A stretch of DNA of 64,000 nucleotides from Glossina fuscipes (taxonomy: Eukaryota > Arthropoda > Insecta > Diptera > Glossinidae). The DNA lies in assembly GCF_014805625.2 (NCBI RefSeq), contig NW_023998414.1:15842253-15906252 (forward strand). Direction: 5' to 3'. The position numbers were made by a program, and so were the translations under genes. Numbering within the stretch: position 1 is the first letter of the stretch; each line of letters opens with the position of its first letter. Shown one piece after another: positions 36,821 through 48,234 of this stretch. Under the pieces are notes generated by a model that was given only the letters and a program-made list of their open reading frames with translations, ran no database searches and was not told the origin of the DNA.

Positions 36821-39456
36821 TACTCGCTCAGTTACTTTGCGGTTGGTTAACAAGTACAACAACTAACTATCGCTTGTAAAGGCGCTATAGTATGTTTTAT
36901 GCGACTTTAAGCTAACTATTGGAGGAAATTCATTGACGTTGTGACGATTCAACGATGACCGGCACTCTGTTAAAATGTAAAGCTAAAACTACACACATAA
37001 GCGCTAAAGTTATTACTTGGGTAAAACTTCAAATTATGCACATAATGCATACAAAGATGCGGTTACAATCAGCTGGCGTCTGTCAAAGGTTGGCTGTAAA
37101 CTTTATAACCTTTGCTTTTTTATTTATTTTTTTTTTTTTTTGCTTTACTCATATTGCGTTCATACTTCATACCATGCACGTCATACGGTTTTATCACTAT
37201 GTGGGTTAAAAGGCATGTACAAAGCTGAGTTCAGATGACAAATAATTCGGATCTTCAAAAACACACCCTAAGGAGATTAGTACTTGCTCGACTTTTTATA
37301 ACACAATTTACATTTTCTTTACATATATAAAGTTTTCCCCCACACAACAAACGTAAAATATTTATATAAGGCTCTATAAGCATTTTTTTTGTTATTTTAT
37401 TTATTTATTTTTTTTTTTAAATATATTAAAGAACGCAGGTGGTAAGCAAAAAAATATTCGACCTAAGCGGATTAAAAACTTATTTTTGTTTTCTGTTTTG
37501 AAAGGACCTTATAAAGTCGTAAAATATGAATACAAGTGCAAAAAAAAAAAATAAATAAATAAATAAAAAAAAAAATATATATATATATATTTAAACTACC
37601 TTAACCACCTGTCTGCAGGTAAATCTAGGGCACCTATCTGTTTTGCATTGAGGAGAGATTCATGAAAAGTTAGACCCTTGACATCAGGGCAATTGTAACG
37701 TTGAAGTAATTATGACAAATTACTTGACAATTTGTTAGTGGTTGACATAAAGTACAAAAAACAAAAAAAACAAAAAAAAGCAAAAAAAAAAATGAAAAAA
37801 GAAAAAGAAAAAGGCAAAGACAAAGACAAAGAAAAAGAGAAAGAGAAAAAAAAAAATAAACAACTGTGTAAAACACTATGGAAATCATATTGTCAACCAA
37901 CACTTTTCTGACAAGACCGAGAAAGAAAATTTTAATTATCAGACTGTTGGTTGGCTGCTCGGTAAAAGGCTTAGCACTTAGCGCAGAGTGAGGTGTAATC
38001 ATCAGAAAAAAAGAAGAATAACAGATACACTAAGGAGCTTGAACTTACCTGGCAGCTTAATTAATAAACCGAATAGACTAAAAGCCAGCCAAATGACAGC
38101 AGTTGCTTTTGGTATTTGTAGGAAATTCATTATTGCCACAACCAAATGCATAATTTTTAAACTATTTGTTTTTATTATTTTATTTATTTATTTATTTTTA
38201 TTTTTATTTTAATTTTTTTTTTTTATTTTTGTTTTGGTTTTCTTTTTGTTTTTATTCAATTTTAAGTTTACAGTTAATTAATGCAGAAAACTTTTATTTA
38301 TGTTTATGGTCATTTTTAATTGAATTTGTTCGTTTCTTTTTTTTTTTTTTTATCCTTATTATTTATTTGCTTAATTATTTAATAACAATCATTACGGGTG
38401 TAGAGTTTAAAAAATCTTCCTTTAAATTTTATTTTATAATTTGGTTTTAGAGCAAGCTTTTCTCAATTATTTTCAATCTGTGTTCAGTTCATTGGCTATC
38501 ATTTTATGAAATCATTAGTAATGTTTGGGTAAATCTGTAATTTGTACACACGTCAACAATACGGTATAATAGTATATTAATTTTATCGTTCCATTTATGA
38601 GTACAGCAGTGCAAAATAGTGAAAATGTAATTTCAATATCAAAGAGAAACTCTAACCTAAGCGCATTGTAATTATTTGTCCTACTGTTGGATCTTTTCCT
38701 ATATATGAACATCAAAAGCTTGGCGCTATGCACTATAGGAACTATGAGTAAAACTGAGCCAATTTATCTTTTAGTTGCAAACTAGGTAGGATCGTGAAGT
38801 GACTCTTACAGGCTGGCCTATATTTTGACAAAGAGTCCAACAATAATTTTCAAGATAATGGGTATCGAATATTCGACTTTTAAGGGAGCAACGTCATGTT
38901 AACTTTGTTCTAATCTAAAGGTGTTTCAGCTTGTGCAGTGGGCAGCTTTTGTTAGTGGGCCATGTATTGCTCATACAAAGTTTCCGTTTTCTTCATTTCT
39001 TCAATTTCTTCAATTGCGTTTTAATATAACTTTTTTTCTGGTTCCGACCATCGCTTAATATTCTTTAACATTTAGTTGAGTTGCCGACTATTCTATCGAT
39101 ATCTTGAAATCTTTTACTTGAAAAAAATATTTTTGTTATATTGTGTTTTTGTTTTGATTTTTCTTTTCTTTTCTTTTTTCTTTCTTCTCTCATTGTAATG
39201 CGCTTTTATAGTTCGTGGGGCTGCACGTTTATGTATTTTCGTATTGTACATGTGTACCTTGTTATAGATTTCTTTTTACAAGTTTTTTACTACTCGAAGT
39301 TTAACATTACCGACGACATAGTTTTTTATTTATTTATTTATTTATTATTTTTTTAATTTTTTTTTTTTTTTTTCCAATCTTGTATATTCCTTATGTCTGG
39401 TGATAGAGGACATTGACTGGAAACAGGGCGTAGAGGCACTCACACATAGAGAGAGA

Positions 39457-39507
<51 letters not shown>

Positions 39508-40849
39508 TGAGAAGAGACTGATAAAAGGATGAAAGACGTAAAGATGTAACGTGTAAGACAACGAAACTGTGCTGTTCTTATAAAACTGATAGTTCCGTTA
39601 TGTCTACCTGCACAACTTATATTATGTTTGTATTGTCTTGAAACTTTCAATAACTTATGTCTTCTTTATTGTTTTTCTTTTTCTTTCTCGTGCTTCTTTT
39701 TATTATTATCGATAACTGGTGTGTGCAATGATTTGCTTTTCTTTTACTTTTTTCCTTCTCATTCCTCGTACTTTTATCAATCAGTGTGCATTTATTCCTT
39801 AATTCAAGTGTCTTCCGGTCAGTCTGTCTATGGTGTTCAGTTTCCTTTCCTTATTTATTTATTTATTTATATATTTTTTTTGCATCATTTTAAATAAATA
39901 AAAAATTATAAGATTTTATTGAAAACTTTCGCTCTACAATGTTTAAATTATTTCATTATTAATGTTTCGTATTTATTTATTTATTTATTTATTAATGTAT
40001 GTGTTTTTTTTTTTGTTTTTGTATTTAAAATTTATTTATTTTCAAGTTTTTAATTAAATTCATCTATTAATGTCTGCATAATGCAGCGTTGTTGTCATAT
40101 AAATTATACATTTTCTCAGACATAATTTAGTGCTTGTTTACGTTTTAATTATTTAAATATATATCAAATATTTAGTTGCCTTAAAAATTTTGCTGAATTT
40201 TTATGCAAAAAAAAAAAACAAATATATATATATAAATAAATAAAAAAATTAAAAAAAAGAAAGAGAAAAGAATTTTACTAAATTATGAATGTTGTGGCAA
40301 TAAATCCATTGGCATAGTTTTATGGGTTCATCTGTAACGAGTAAGACAAAAAGAAAAGCAAACAGATTATTAATAATTGAAATATTTGATATCAAAAGGA
40401 TATTGTACAGGCGGGTGTATGTGTACGATCTTACAACAAGAGCTCATCATGTAGATGATGATACTTACACTCAAAGATTTTTATACGAAAACAAAAAATG
40501 TTCGAAACATATGTGAATATGAAACAAATAGCAACTTCGAGTATACAAGCGTATTATGCATGGAAAAACTATAGGTTCGTCTAAAAATTTCGAACTGTTT
40601 CGAATGCAGCAAGCACATCGACACAAGCAATCTGTAATCTATCTTAGCTTTAATTGATTTTTAATGAAAGAGCTCGACAACTTACACATCAGTTATAATG
40701 CCTTAAACGAAGAAAAGTTTTATTTACGGTAAGAAAAAGTCTTCGAGTTCGAAGTATTCAAGACTTCCATAATTTTAAATCAATTTTTAATAAGATCTAC
40801 ACCAAAAATGGTTATAAAGGTATTGAAAAAAAATAAAATTTTGATTCGT
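36821..40849. other. Non-coding, A/T homopolymer-rich stretch
   Basis: No gene is visible. It contains a T run near 37,127-37,141, A-rich GAAAAAG-type tracts near 37,757-37,858, a T-rich block at 38,160-38,240, ATTT repeats near 39,326-39,346, 39,851-39,870 and 39,970-39,992, and the GA array at 39,448-39,505. A 64-codon frame at 40,322-40,516 (plus) is open but resembles nothing I know. Confidence 0.55.
39448..39505. repeat. (AG)n microsatellite
   Basis: About 29 AG units with one AC interruption near 39,469. The Ser/Leu-rich minus-strand frame across it is an artefact. Confidence 0.95.
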
Positions 40850-41165
40850 TAAAATATCGGTCAATTTTTTCGCTCGTAGAATTTTTGCATTTCTATCTGC
40901 TACAAAAAGCGGAGGCGTTCTCATTTTATATAGCACTGTAGTCGTTTTCTGTGACCGACTTAGTCTATTTTTAATAGCAGGCTGTATGCGATCATTTCCA
41001 ATTTTTTTGCCAAATTTGTGATCGAATTTTCATAATAAACATGATAAATCGCTTTAGAATTTGATACTGATCAAGGATATACATATGGGTTCTCTGATGC
41101 TTCCTTCGGGGCGTTGCAAACGTTTTGACATAACAAATATACCCCTCATCCTGAGGTCGTAAGGG
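40850..41165 (-). repeat. TATACCC-type interspersed repeat, second copy
   Basis: On the minus strand this reads GGATGAGGGGTATA, then TTTGCAACGCCCCGAAGGAAGCATCAGAGA, with TATATCCTTGATCAG and an AAATTTGGCA block further on. These match in order the element at 51,303-52,220 (GGATGAGGGGTATA, TTTGCAACGCCCAGAAGGAAGCATCAGAGA, TATATTCTTGAACAG, AAATTTGGCA). The GTCCGTCTG cluster of the other copy is missing or degraded, and the lower-coordinate end is uncertain. The outer end has its own small inverted repeat, CCTCA-GGA-TGAGG. Confidence 0.65.
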
Positions 41166-41397
41166 AAAAAAACTAAAAAAAAAAACTTAAATTTAATTTG
41201 AATCGAATCTTTTAATATCCATGATTAGTCCATGCACGATATTTAATTGCAAAATGGAGCGAAAATGCATAATCTTATCAGGCGAGAACGATGTAAGAAA
41301 AAATTGATAAAATTGTTAGATTGCAGCCTTAACCTCAGCATACAAATGGAAGACAAACGGATACACAGACATGTTTTAGCTATTCATGGCTACCAAG

Positions 41398-41399
<2 letters not shown>

Positions 41400-41428
<29 letters not shown>
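41400..41428. repeat. (TA)14 microsatellite
   Basis: Fourteen uninterrupted TA units, about 120 bases before the assembly gap. Confidence 0.95.
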
Positions 41429-41432
<4 letters not shown>

Positions 41433-41552
41433 AAGGTCTCCAATGCCTGTTTTAGTGGGTTACAAACATTTAATAAACATCATATAATATGGTCTCTGCG
41501 GCATGTTTAGTAAGCATATTTTCTTTCGTTTTTTTTTTTTTTTTTTTTTTTT

Positions 41553-41652
41553 NNNNNNNNNNNNNNNNNNNNNNNNNNNNNNNNNNNNNNNNNNNNNNNN
41601 NNNNNNNNNNNNNNNNNNNNNNNNNNNNNNNNNNNNNNNNNNNNNNNNNNNN
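41553..41652. other. Assembly gap, exactly 100 N
   Basis: One hundred N bases with poly-T directly on both sides (22 T before, about 21 T after). The round number suggests a placeholder length, so the true distance is unknown. Confidence 0.98.
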
Positions 41653-43229
41653 TTTTTTTTTTTTTTTTTTTTTCTTTTCTTTTGATGTCCAGTCACTTAC
41701 TCCTTCGAGTTTTATTCGCTGTTATTAACCTATTTCTTCCATCCAACAGAGATTAGACCTTTAGGAAAAGGCAGCGAAGTCATCCAAAGTAACATTTTTT
41801 TTATTAAAGCTTGGATCGTTCGAAGAAATAGTTATTTCGGAACAAGAGAGATTAGACGAATTACTTGGGCGATATTATTGCAACTTTAATGACAATAGCG
41901 CAACCGGACGCACAATCAGAGATCTCGCTCTCTGTCTCTATAACTGTCACCATTTATTTTTCAGAAAAATTCCTATATTTAGTTTCACACTGCTTGAAGT
42001 GTTGATTAGAAAAAACGTAGCTAATCCAACAAAGGTTAAAGGCACATATAGCGCAAATGAAAAAGTGTTTGTTTCGCTTCAAGATAGACAATATTGCCCC
42101 AAGGTGTTAACGTAAGTCTACATGCCACACACAGCTCCTATAAACAAATTGCCTTAACCCCGCCTTGGATTTGGCACTTTGTGAATGTTTTGTGATACGC
42201 TCGAAACTAAACGATAGATTAGATGGAAAGTTGCTCAATATGGCAAAAGCTAAGTAAGTTAAGTAAGTGTAAGAATCTGCTTTTGAAGCTGCTTTGGTAG
42301 TCTCGAAAAATGGCCAGAGCTGATAAATGTGTTAATTGAAAATACTTTGAAAATCGAAAAACTTTGGTTCAATTGGTTTAAACTCAAATGTTAACGATAT
42401 ACTGGAACATCAATTATAATATGGTATTTATGTACTTATCGTCTACATATTTTGTAAATAAATTCACAAAGTTTGGATTTAAAGGCTCCTGGATAACTTA
42501 GATCACACGCTCGCCGCTATTGAAAATGCTACCGTAATTGAGATTTGAAAGCGCGATCCTCTGCCTACTCGGCTACTCATGCGGATATAAGTTAATATAG
42601 TTCTTACTTTGCTCATATACATTTCATAATATCTATATATATGCATAACAAGTATACAAAATTCCAAGACCTGCGATCCGAAGTTAATTTACATTCTCCA
42701 TTTTCTTTTGTTAGTTGCGTGACTTAAACATTTAAAGAGACTTCATGTGCATGCAAATCAGTTCAAATTGCCAACATTTTCTAAATAATGCTAAGCCTTT
42801 CAGATATGCATGTATGTCGACTTAAATAAATAAAAAAAGTCAAGTAAAGCATAAAAGAAGTCTATTATTAGGTTAGCATAGCACTAAAATGCAAACACAG
42901 AAAATGCATTATATAACTATTATATAATCAAATGCGAAATGCGTTCATATAAAAATACGCTTTTGTGTGTGTGTGTGTGTGTGTGCGTGTTTTTTTTTAA
43001 ATGACACCTTCGTCACTAACGTCCAAAATTGACATGCAGTCCTGGTCCTTGAAAAAAAAACAAACCTTAATAAAGGCAGGAAAATAATCGATATTAATTT
43101 TAGAAGGTGGCGTCATTGACTTATGGATTGCAGTGCTCCCACCTCCTTTGATTCTTTCCAAAATGTTGGAAGAATTGAAATTTAATGTGTTCTCAAGGTT
43201 GACTTGAAAACCGTTATTGCAACTCTCGC

Positions 43230-43672
43230 TTTGCTGCTGACTTTAAACTGCCTGATACGCCCACCGATGGTATGAAACGAAATGACCGCCCAAAAGATGT
43301 AATTGTATCGGAAGGGTGGCACAAAATTTGTAAGGGCAAGTTAGCTAATATATTGGTGGTATGAAAAGATAGTGGCATTCATTAGTTGTCAAGTGCACTC
43401 TCAATGGACGAAGTGTATCATTTTACAAGTCGAACTTGCCTAAACTACAGTTCTAATTGTTGGTCCACCCACATCAGATATTGCCAGCGACAACTTTTAT
43501 TTATTGGGAAGAAGATTCAAATCAAGTGATAAGATCATTACGAAAACTAAAGCATATTTTAAACGTCCTCGACAAATCATTCTTTAGGAAAGGTATCGAC
43601 ATGTCGGAGAAGATTTGAACTGAACGTAATATTCTTGCTGGAGTGTGGCTGTGTAGCTGTAATAAAGTCGAG
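43230..43672 (+). pseudogene. Mariner-family transposase relic B, middle deleted
   Basis: This is a decayed mariner-type transposase in which the N-terminal and C-terminal parts lie almost side by side. The start gives FAADFKLPDTPTDGMKRNDR then PKDVIVSEGWHKI (43,230-43,328). This matches the end of the DNA-binding domain and the linker (WFADFK...T.TDD...RSGRPK.VV). About 130 bases later comes GPPTSDIASDNFYLL (43,460-43,504), a damaged form of the HPPYSPDLAPSDFHLF signature that carries a catalytic Asp. It is followed by RRFKSSDKIITKTKAYFK and ERYRH (to about 43,600). The intervening catalytic core, some 600 bases in a full transposase, is missing. Stops at 43,366 and 43,584 confirm it is dead. 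The family looks different from relic A. Terminal repeats were not found by eye. Confidence 0.7.
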
Positions 43673-46559
43673 TTTTGCATAAAAGAAATCTATTTTCTTG
43701 CTTAGTCACTTAGTTGCAGAACTTATTGATCGATATATTTGTTGTAAGAACGTAGAGAGCGTATTTGCTATGCACATGACAAGCGTGAATATCGAGTCTC
43801 TACTTTGCAATTTTTTATGCGCTTGTATAGGACAGCAAGCGTATGGAGAGAGCATGCACGAATAGGTATGTAACATATAAAAACATAAGTACAAGCATAT
43901 GTGTCAACGATAAAGTGGACAGAAAAATGCGATAAAACTGATAGAGATTCCCCTAACACGCAAACAGAAAACTTATGAAGATATAATCCTAAAAGAGAGC
44001 AGCTCCGAGATGAGTAGGTTTAATTAAATCCTGAAAACTGAAAAGAACAATGAATGCATCATGAATGAGTGTAAGCGAAATTCTAAAGGGAAAACAAATA
44101 TGTATGTATGATATATGTTAAGTGTACTTGTTTTATGTGTATGATTATTAGAGCATTCATGCCATGGCAGGTAGGTATCCAACCACTTTATTAAAGGATT
44201 GCTTATTGCTTCATGTGTTACATCATCTAGAAAAGATTTCTTTTGCTTGAAGACACATTTTTCAAATAGTTTCTCAAATCGAATGATGACTAGCAAACGA
44301 GTGGACAGACGTTCATGCTTTAATATTCAAGTTTCGGGTTAATGCTTTCAAAACTTGCTTTTTTTATTAAAGGTAAATGGAAAGTAAGCTAAGTTGCTCA
44401 TGTCAGCGTTCGTGGCTGTTCATTTACATCCCCTTTGACTGCGGCCACCAGCTCTCTATTTCTTTCTTTCTTCCTCCTACGTCACTGCCTTCTGAGCTTC
44501 ACCGGGTTACGCGAACAGGGGACATCTCCTAAATGATTGGTCATGTAAAAAAAAAAAAAAAAAAAAGTGAAGGAATTTGATTAACATTGGGATGCTCTAC
44601 GCATTCGATTGAATTGAAAACTCAAAGTGCTGAACTTTAAATCCTTAGCTCTACAATTATAGTCGAAAATCGGCAATTGTTTGCCTATTCTATCAAAAGA
44701 ATGTTTGTCTCTTAGAGGATCGATTACAATAATTTATTGCATTTATTTTCATTTTACATTAAATTTTTGCTTTGTAAACTTTTCGCTTTCTTTTAAGAAT
44801 TTTCGTTTCATTTGAAATTATAATCGATAACACAATAACTTGTACCGTACAAGCACAAGTGGCCATTAAAGCTATATAAGGTTACAAACGAATTTTTCTA
44901 TTTGATAGTCGTTAGAGTTTATATTAAACCGAGAAGAGAAAACTAATGGGGAAAACATATAATAAAATTGATGAAGAAAACTGAATAGATTTTTAAATTG
45001 AAAAAATGTGAACTTCGTCGCAAGTTTTGATTGGGTTTTTAGGCTAATTTACTTATTTCCTTTTTAGTTTAGAAGAAAGGAAGTAGATGAGAAATTCTTG
45101 GAAAGAAGAATATAAAAAGCTAAAGTATTGGCATAATAAAGACAACAACCATCAATGAGATGCATATTATTTGTAAAATTTAGGACACAGCTGTGTGGCA
45201 GTGCGCTCTCTTATCGCACACACACTCAGCAACTTATTCATATCGTTGCAATCAGCTTTATTAGAAGTCTGTGGATTGGCTGTAGGAAAGCTGCTGGAAT
45301 ACAGTAATCAGAATGAAATATTAAAATTAAATCCTTTTGTGTGCTTACAAGCTTTACTACTGTTGTTGCTTATGTTGTTACGAATTGATGTCATTTACAG
45401 TAAATAGAGCAAAAATAAGTACATATACTATAACTAGTACAAATACTGAATATAGTGACCGGCTTTATTTTTTCTATTTTTTTTTTTTTTTTTTTTTTGT
45501 ACACTTCCTCTTCGCTCTTAGCCTTTTTTCGTAGGGTCCCTATGGCACAACAGGATACTGCAGCAATGAAAAGCTTGTAAAAGTAATATAAAAACACAAA
45601 TACCTACCTATATACATATATATGTATGCATGTATATGCATAGTATCAATATTTTGAAATTGGCGCCAAAACCCATATACAAAACCACAACATCATGCAT
45701 CATGCTACCGTCAATGTTTGTTTATGTAGCCTTTACAGACCGCAGCCAATGTATTATACTAAACTTATTGTTGCTGTAGGTTTTGTTTTACTTTGGTAAG
45801 GAAATCTTTGTTTTTTTTTTTTGCTTTTTGCAATTTTTCATTTTTATTTTCATTATTAAAGCAGTTAGTTCCGTAATCATTGATTGCCTCTGCATTTTTG
45901 CTTTCTCCTTCTTTTTTTTTTTTTTTTGTTTCTGTCCATAATGTAATATTTGCCAGACGTTGTCAAGATAATTCGTTCCATCTCACCCTCTTCCTCCCCA
46001 TATTCATTCGTTAGCCATTATAGTGATAAGATAACTTGTTATAGAATATGTCTTTTGCTACGTTAGAAGAATATTAGATACCGTGGATATTATTTCTTGC
46101 GAACGCCACAGAGAATTTTATTGCGGTTATTGACGGGCATTACTTATGCATAGAGGCGCGTGTAAATAGGTATGTGTAGGCCTGCATATATATGTATATG
46201 CCTAAAAGTAGCAATTTGTAAATTTATTAGCGTAAAAAGTATTGCCACCGCTGCAAACCTTGTTCGCATATTATGGGGCAATCATGATCCGGGAAATGTT
46301 GATAGTTTTATGGTCTTGCTGTGAGAACGTTTAAGATTGCGGCGGACCAAAATACAAAACTGCAATTTCGAAACTGTAATAATTGACGTGATTCTTCGAG
46401 GACGCTGTAAGTTAGGACATGCAACGAACATTGATCTAAAGCAGATACAAATATATTCTAGATCCAGCGGAAATACATGAAAATGTTCCGGTAAGAAAAA
46501 ATGAACAATAATTAATACCTTGCATTCAGTCACTTTTATGTCCTCATCGAATTAATAAT
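43673..46559. other. Non-coding stretch
   Basis: No gene is visible. It contains copy B of the dispersed motif (44,450-44,550), poly-A at 44,548-44,566, T runs at 45,477-45,498 and 45,913-45,927, and short TA tracts. No open frame is convincing. Confidence 0.6.
44450..44550 (+). repeat. Short dispersed motif, copy B
   Basis: A pyrimidine tract is followed by GTTACG (44,506), GGGACATC and TGATTGGTCAT, the same block order as at 1,436-1,535 and on the same strand. Copy B ends directly in an A run of about 19 bases, which could be a retroposon tail. Confidence 0.5.
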
Positions 46560-47250
46560 ATCTGTCAATTCCCGCCCACAGATTCCACCCAGCACAGCTT
46601 ATAGAAGACAAAACACAGATTAGCTGGTTTCCTTAATTGACTTCTAAACCATATCGTCATCGCTGCCGATTTCGATATCGGCTCCATCATAAGATCCAGG
46701 GGGTCACGATACACAGATTACGGCACTTGAGAACGGCTTAACGAAGCGCATAACCGCAACAATGTACATCCCAAGTCTTAATCGATTGCATTAAAGCACC
46801 CGAGATCACTTCCTTAATTCGAATAATATGAAGTCAAGGTTCTTACGCCCTACAGCGATGCGGTCAATAGTCAAAGAAAGTCACTCACCAGGTTATTTAT
46901 GATTTTCAATTTTGAAATTCTGTTTACAAAACGGCACTGCAGAAATGAATTTAAAAAAAAGGTTCGATTAAGCTCAAGGGCGCAAGTGTTTGGTTAAGCA
47001 GCACTGCAAAATACAACTACGTCCAGAAAGAAAGCATTTAAAGTTTGGTGTCTTGATCCAAACGACAAAGTGAACTGCTTTCGCAGATAAATTAAAAGTG
47101 TGCGCAACAAGAGCTTCTGCGATGCTCTAAAATCGGAATAATGGCGACTAAATAATATCGGATCCCGCTAATAAGGATTATGCGCTGGCCGAAAATTTTT
47201 CTCTAAGCTTCTATTCTTCATGCTGCATACCGATGCTGGCTAATATCGAC
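46560..47250 (+). pseudogene. Possible very decayed LINE endonuclease/linker segment
   Basis: This block is less AT-rich than its flanks. Read across frames, it gives pieces that resemble, in the expected order, the part of a Jockey-type LINE ORF2 before the reverse transcriptase: HIVIAADFDI then GSRYTDYGT (near 46,650-46,730, compare the endonuclease ..GDFNAK...WGSR...GR), DPNDKVNCFRR then IKSVRNKSFCDAL (near 47,057-47,128, linker), and SDPANKDYALAENFSLSF (near 47,160-47,212, compare D..KA..LAE.FS..F). Each match is weak and frame changes are needed. A later block up to 47,740 stays unassigned. A LINE on the opposite strand begins about 450 bases further on and is a separate insertion. Confidence 0.25.
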
Positions 47251-48192
47251 GCTATCTGACTTATTGGAAGACTAATATTGAATGAGTGCTCAAGCTGTAG
47301 GCAAATCCCTGGAAATCATATTCGTCTATGATCTCAGAGGATATCTAGAACCCAGCGACTAAATGCGGAATAAATTACATCGCTTGCGTAAATATCGGGT
47401 CACTGATCACTTAATGCTCTACAAATAGTATAAAAAACTGACGAAATGACCTCGGGCAGAACATGGACAGATATTAGAAGTATCGGAAGATGCAATCAAG
47501 CACCCACATTTTTTAAAACGATGTAAAAATACTGCACTGCAGCCGATTTTAACACAACGGGCGTTGTTTATATCGGACCAAGACTACAATACAGTTTTCG
47601 GCTTATACAGGCCGAAGTCTTAAAATATTGATGGCATACAGTAAGCTTAAATGTTCATGGCCGACGAGGCTGTGTTCAAAACCCTCGATACCCTTGGACA
47701 TTGGCGTAGCGTAAGGAGATAAAAGACATTCGTTACGAAAACGCTTGGTTCCTAAGAAAGGCCTTGAATCGATAAGCAAGGTTCTTCATCGAAACTTTCA
47801 CTTTCACGCGAATTATTTTCTTACCATTATGAAGGGTAGACGCCGTTATGAAGTTTGCACAAGTTTCAATTTTTATTCTTTTGCTTTCCTGGTCAGTTTA
47901 AATGACCGCAAACTTTTGCTTGCTTAATGCCAGTGCCAGAAACATATGAAAATTGTGTGTCCTTATGGGAGAGCACAACATTTAGTTTAAGAGTCCCTAT
48001 GAAAGTGTGCATGTAATCTTCGTTTAATGGACTTTAAACTTTGTAGTATTAACTATGGGCTACGTCTATATTGTAACTGTATTATAAAGAAGCCAATTCA
48101 ATCAAATCTCTTGTGATATGTATGTAGTTTTTCAAAATCGAATGAAACGAACTCGTTATGTTTGTTCGGATTTTACGTAGCTTTAGCACATT
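47251..48192. other. Non-coding, partly GC-richer stretch
   Basis: Up to about 47,740 the composition continues that of the possible LINE relic, but I could not assign it. After that the sequence is AT-rich. The 60-codon frame at 47,745-47,927 has no recognisable family. Confidence 0.4.
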
Positions 48193-48234
48193 ACTTTATT
48201 TATTTATTTACTTTATTTACTTTATTTACTTATG
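48193..48234 (-). repeat. LINE 3' tail of short tandem repeats
   Basis: On the minus strand the element ends in repeated AAATAAAGT/AAAT units. It lies downstream of the LINE C-terminal coding relic and marks the element's 3' boundary. A target-site duplication could not be identified because the 5' end is uncertain. Confidence 0.7.

Larger units (their letters stand above)
41166..43229. other. Non-coding stretch around the assembly gap
   Basis: No gene is visible. It holds a TA array (41,400-41,428), the poly-T-flanked N gap, and a TG array near 42,964-42,985. Open frames across the poly-T and gap are artefacts of the N run. Confidence 0.6.

Noticed and set aside
41460..41728. Open frames across the assembly gap
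   Set aside because: They consist of Ns and poly-T or poly-A codons.
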